Source: Victivallales bacterium
Lineage (GTDB): Bacteria; Verrucomicrobiota; Lentisphaeria; Oligosphaerales; Lenti-02
Assembly: GCA_018648945.1 (NCBI GenBank)
Contig: JABGQJ010000114.1
Location: 1 to 14,954 of the forward strand
DNA: 14,954 nucleotides
Reading direction: 5' to 3'
Part shown: one piece after another, positions 13,619 to 14,954 of the stretch
Layout of the letters: the number at the start of each line of letters is the position of its first letter
Position numbering within the stretch: the first letter of the stretch is position 1
Program-made: the position numbers and the translations under genes
Notes under the pieces: model-generated
Database searches by the model: none
What the model was told of the DNA's origin: nothing
The model's input: the letters and a program-made list of their open reading frames with translations, nothing else

Positions 13619-14954
13619 CTATTCCGTAGGCAGAGCGTCCGGAATGGCCGCGGGTTCCAGCCAAACCTGTTCGCGCTTGTCGGCCTGGAGCCGTCCGTCG
13701 AATTCGTGTGCTGCCGCCAGCAACGTGGCGACGATCTCGGGGTATTCTGTGGCGAGATTCGTACTCTCAGCGACATCGCTCACCAGATTGTAAAGCTCCG
13801 CTTTGGCGAAGAGCCGGTGCTGGCGCTCAAACAGATTGGGGCTCACCAGATACCACAACGAAGCGGGCGGCTCCGGGTACTCATCAATGGGCAGGACCAG
13901 CTTCCATGGGCCCTTGCGGACAGCTTGGAGCTGGGTGCCGAAATAGTAGCAGAACAGCCGTTCGCCGGGACCGGCCTGGTCGCCTTCCAGAATGAGGCCC
14001 CCGATGTCCGTGCCATCGAACACGCGGTCCTCGGGCAGATCCGCCCCGGCAAGACCGGCGCAGGTGGGCAACAGATCAAGGATGGACGCCACCTGATCCG
14101 TCTCCCTCCCCGGTTCGATGCGTCCGGGCCACCAGGCGATGGCCGGTTCGCGCATGCCCCCCTCCCAAGTCAGCCCCTTGTGCCCGCGCAATGGCCCGGG
14201 ACTGCCGCCGGAGTACCTTGGCTTGCCGTCCACGATCCGGTCTGGATTGCCGGGTGCCGGGCCATTGTCGGAAGTGAAGAACACCAGCGTGTTGCGGTCC
14301 AGCTCCAACCGTCGCAGTGTCTCGACAATCTGCCCGACGCTCCAGTCCAGTTCCTCGACTGTGTCGCCGTAGATGCCGCCCTTCGACTTCCCGTCGAAGT
14401 CGTCCGAGGCGTACTGCGGCGAATGCGGGAAAGTGTGGGCGAAGTAAAGGAAGAACGGCCGCTCGCGATTGGTCTCGATGAACTGCACGGCCCGTTCCGT
14501 ATAGCGTCGCGTGAGGGTGGTTTGCTCCACGGGGGCTTCGACAATGGTCGCCGCCGGTTTGCGGCAGTCGTAGAGGGGCAGCTCCTTGAGGGCGTTCTGG
14601 GCGCGGAATTTGCTCTCGCCGTCCCAAATCATCATGTCGTTGCTGTAGGGCAAGCCGTACCAGTCGTCGAACCCGTGGTTGGTGGGGTGGAATTGCGGCT
14701 CCGTGCCCAGATGCCACTTGCCAATGCAGGTGGTGGTGTAGCCGCGTTCCCGCAGCAGGTCCGCGATCGTGATCTCTTCGGCTGGCAACCCAGTCTTCTC
14801 GAGCGGGAAAAGCACGAGGGGCACCCCCGCGCGGCATGGGTAGCGACCGGTCAGGATGGAGGCGCGCGACGGGCTGCAGAACGGCGCGGCGGCATAGAAG
14901 TCGCTGAACCGTAGTCCCTCCGCTGCTAGCCGGTCCAGGTTGGGCGTGGCGATG
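13619..14954 (-). CDS. Type I (formylglycine-dependent) sulfatase, N-terminus cut by right edge
   Basis: The frame runs unbroken from the stop at 13621-13619 to the right edge, giving 444 residues. Numbering from the first full codon, C26-S-P-S-R30 is the sulfatase signature whose cysteine (codon 14878-14876) must be converted to formylglycine. Other arylsulfatase-A-type active-site residues are present: K79 and H81 in GKWHLG, H173 or H177 in AHTFPHSP, D229 and N230 in SDNGP, and K259 in GHKGLTWEGG. The missing part, perhaps 30-60 residues, should hold the DD metal pair and any signal peptide. The enzyme hydrolyses sulfate esters, probably on a carbohydrate, in the periplasm or outside. A GTG at 14824 is not the start, since the CSPSR motif lies upstream. 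The oxidoreductase gene follows on the same strand. Confidence 0.95.
   Translation of the reverse strand, partial: IATPNLDRLAAEGLRFSDFYAAAPFCSPSRASILTGRYPCRAGVPLVLFPLEKTGLPAEEITIADLLRERGYTTTCIGKWHLGTEPQFHPTNHGFDDWYGLPYSNDMMIWDGESKFRAQNALKELPLYDCRKPAATIVEAPVEQTTLTRRYTERAVQFIETNRERPFFLYFAHTFPHSPQYASDDFDGKSKGGIYGDTVEELDWSVGQIVETLRRLELDRNTLVFFTSDNGPAPGNPDRIVDGKPRYSGGSPGPLRGHKGLTWEGGMREPAIAWWPGRIEPGRETDQVASILDLLPTCAGLAGADLPEDRVFDGTDIGGLILEGDQAGPGERLFCYYFGTQLQAVRKGPWKLVLPIDEYPEPPASLWYLVSPNLFERQHRLFAKAELYNLVSDVAESTNLATEYPEIVATLLAAAHEFDGRLQADKREQVWLEPAAIPDALPTE

Noticed and set aside
13706..14914. 402-codon plus-strand open frame opposite the sulfatase
   Set aside because: The minus-strand frame carries the complete sulfatase active-site motifs; the plus frame shows none.
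1..14954. tRNA, rRNA, transposase or phage genes
   Set aside because: I saw no cloverleaf, rRNA segment, transposase or integrase motif, or flanking element repeats on either strand.

Overview
This is a GC-rich bacterial window (my estimate is about 63-65 % G+C, not counted). It comes from a didermic (Gram-negative) organism, because it encodes a complete tripartite RND efflux pump with a TolC-type outer-membrane partner. The mix of a type I sulfatase, a cysteine-rich Gfo/Idh/MocA oxidoreductase and a very large exported glycoside-hydrolase-like protein suggests a polysaccharide-degrading lineage of the PVC group (Lentisphaerota, Kiritimatiellota, Planctomycetota) or a neighbour such as Hydrogenedentota or Armatimonadota. 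That placement is an inference from gene style; no phylogenetic marker lies in the window.

Left part (1-6794). The start of an unrecognised gene runs leftward off the edge. It is divergent from a compact four-gene operon: a TetR-type repressor, a HlyD/AcrA-type adaptor, an RND permease and a TolC-type channel. A good sigma70-like promoter (386-414) is overlapped by the inverted repeat TGACCGTATAGTCA (414-427). This is the layout expected of a TetR regulator that represses its own efflux operon until an inducing ligand binds. The genes touch or overlap (TAATG junctions at 1087-1091 and 5461-5465, a 4-nt gap at 2331-2334), so the pump parts are probably translationally coupled. A short hairpin follows the operon. 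The permease lacks the aspartate pair and the lysine that relay protons in AcrB-type pumps.

Middle (6882-11174). A secreted protein of 1103 residues carries N-terminal beta-sandwich regions, a (beta/alpha)8-like domain with a GE-x2-YP motif reminiscent of GH14/GH42 enzymes, a glutamine-amidotransferase-like domain and a C-terminal beta region. It converges on a leftward gene for a cytoplasmic protein with two TerB-like domains (four DG-x4-EE type motifs). A hairpin lies between the two stop codons.

Right part (11175-14954). All genes read leftward: a truncated type I sulfatase (its N-terminus is beyond the edge, but the CSPSR formylglycine motif is inside), a Gfo/Idh/MocA oxidoreductase with a five-cysteine insertion, a possible 51-residue small ORF, and a HAD-family hydrolase whose GTG start overlaps the stop of the small ORF. 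The 256-nt spacer between the HAD gene and the TerB gene holds two different short tandem repeats, ATGGAC at about 9-nt steps and GCTTCCC at exactly 7-nt steps. Sulfatase, oxidoreductase and glycosidase could act on the same sulfated or modified glycan, but nothing in the sequence proves they are co-regulated.
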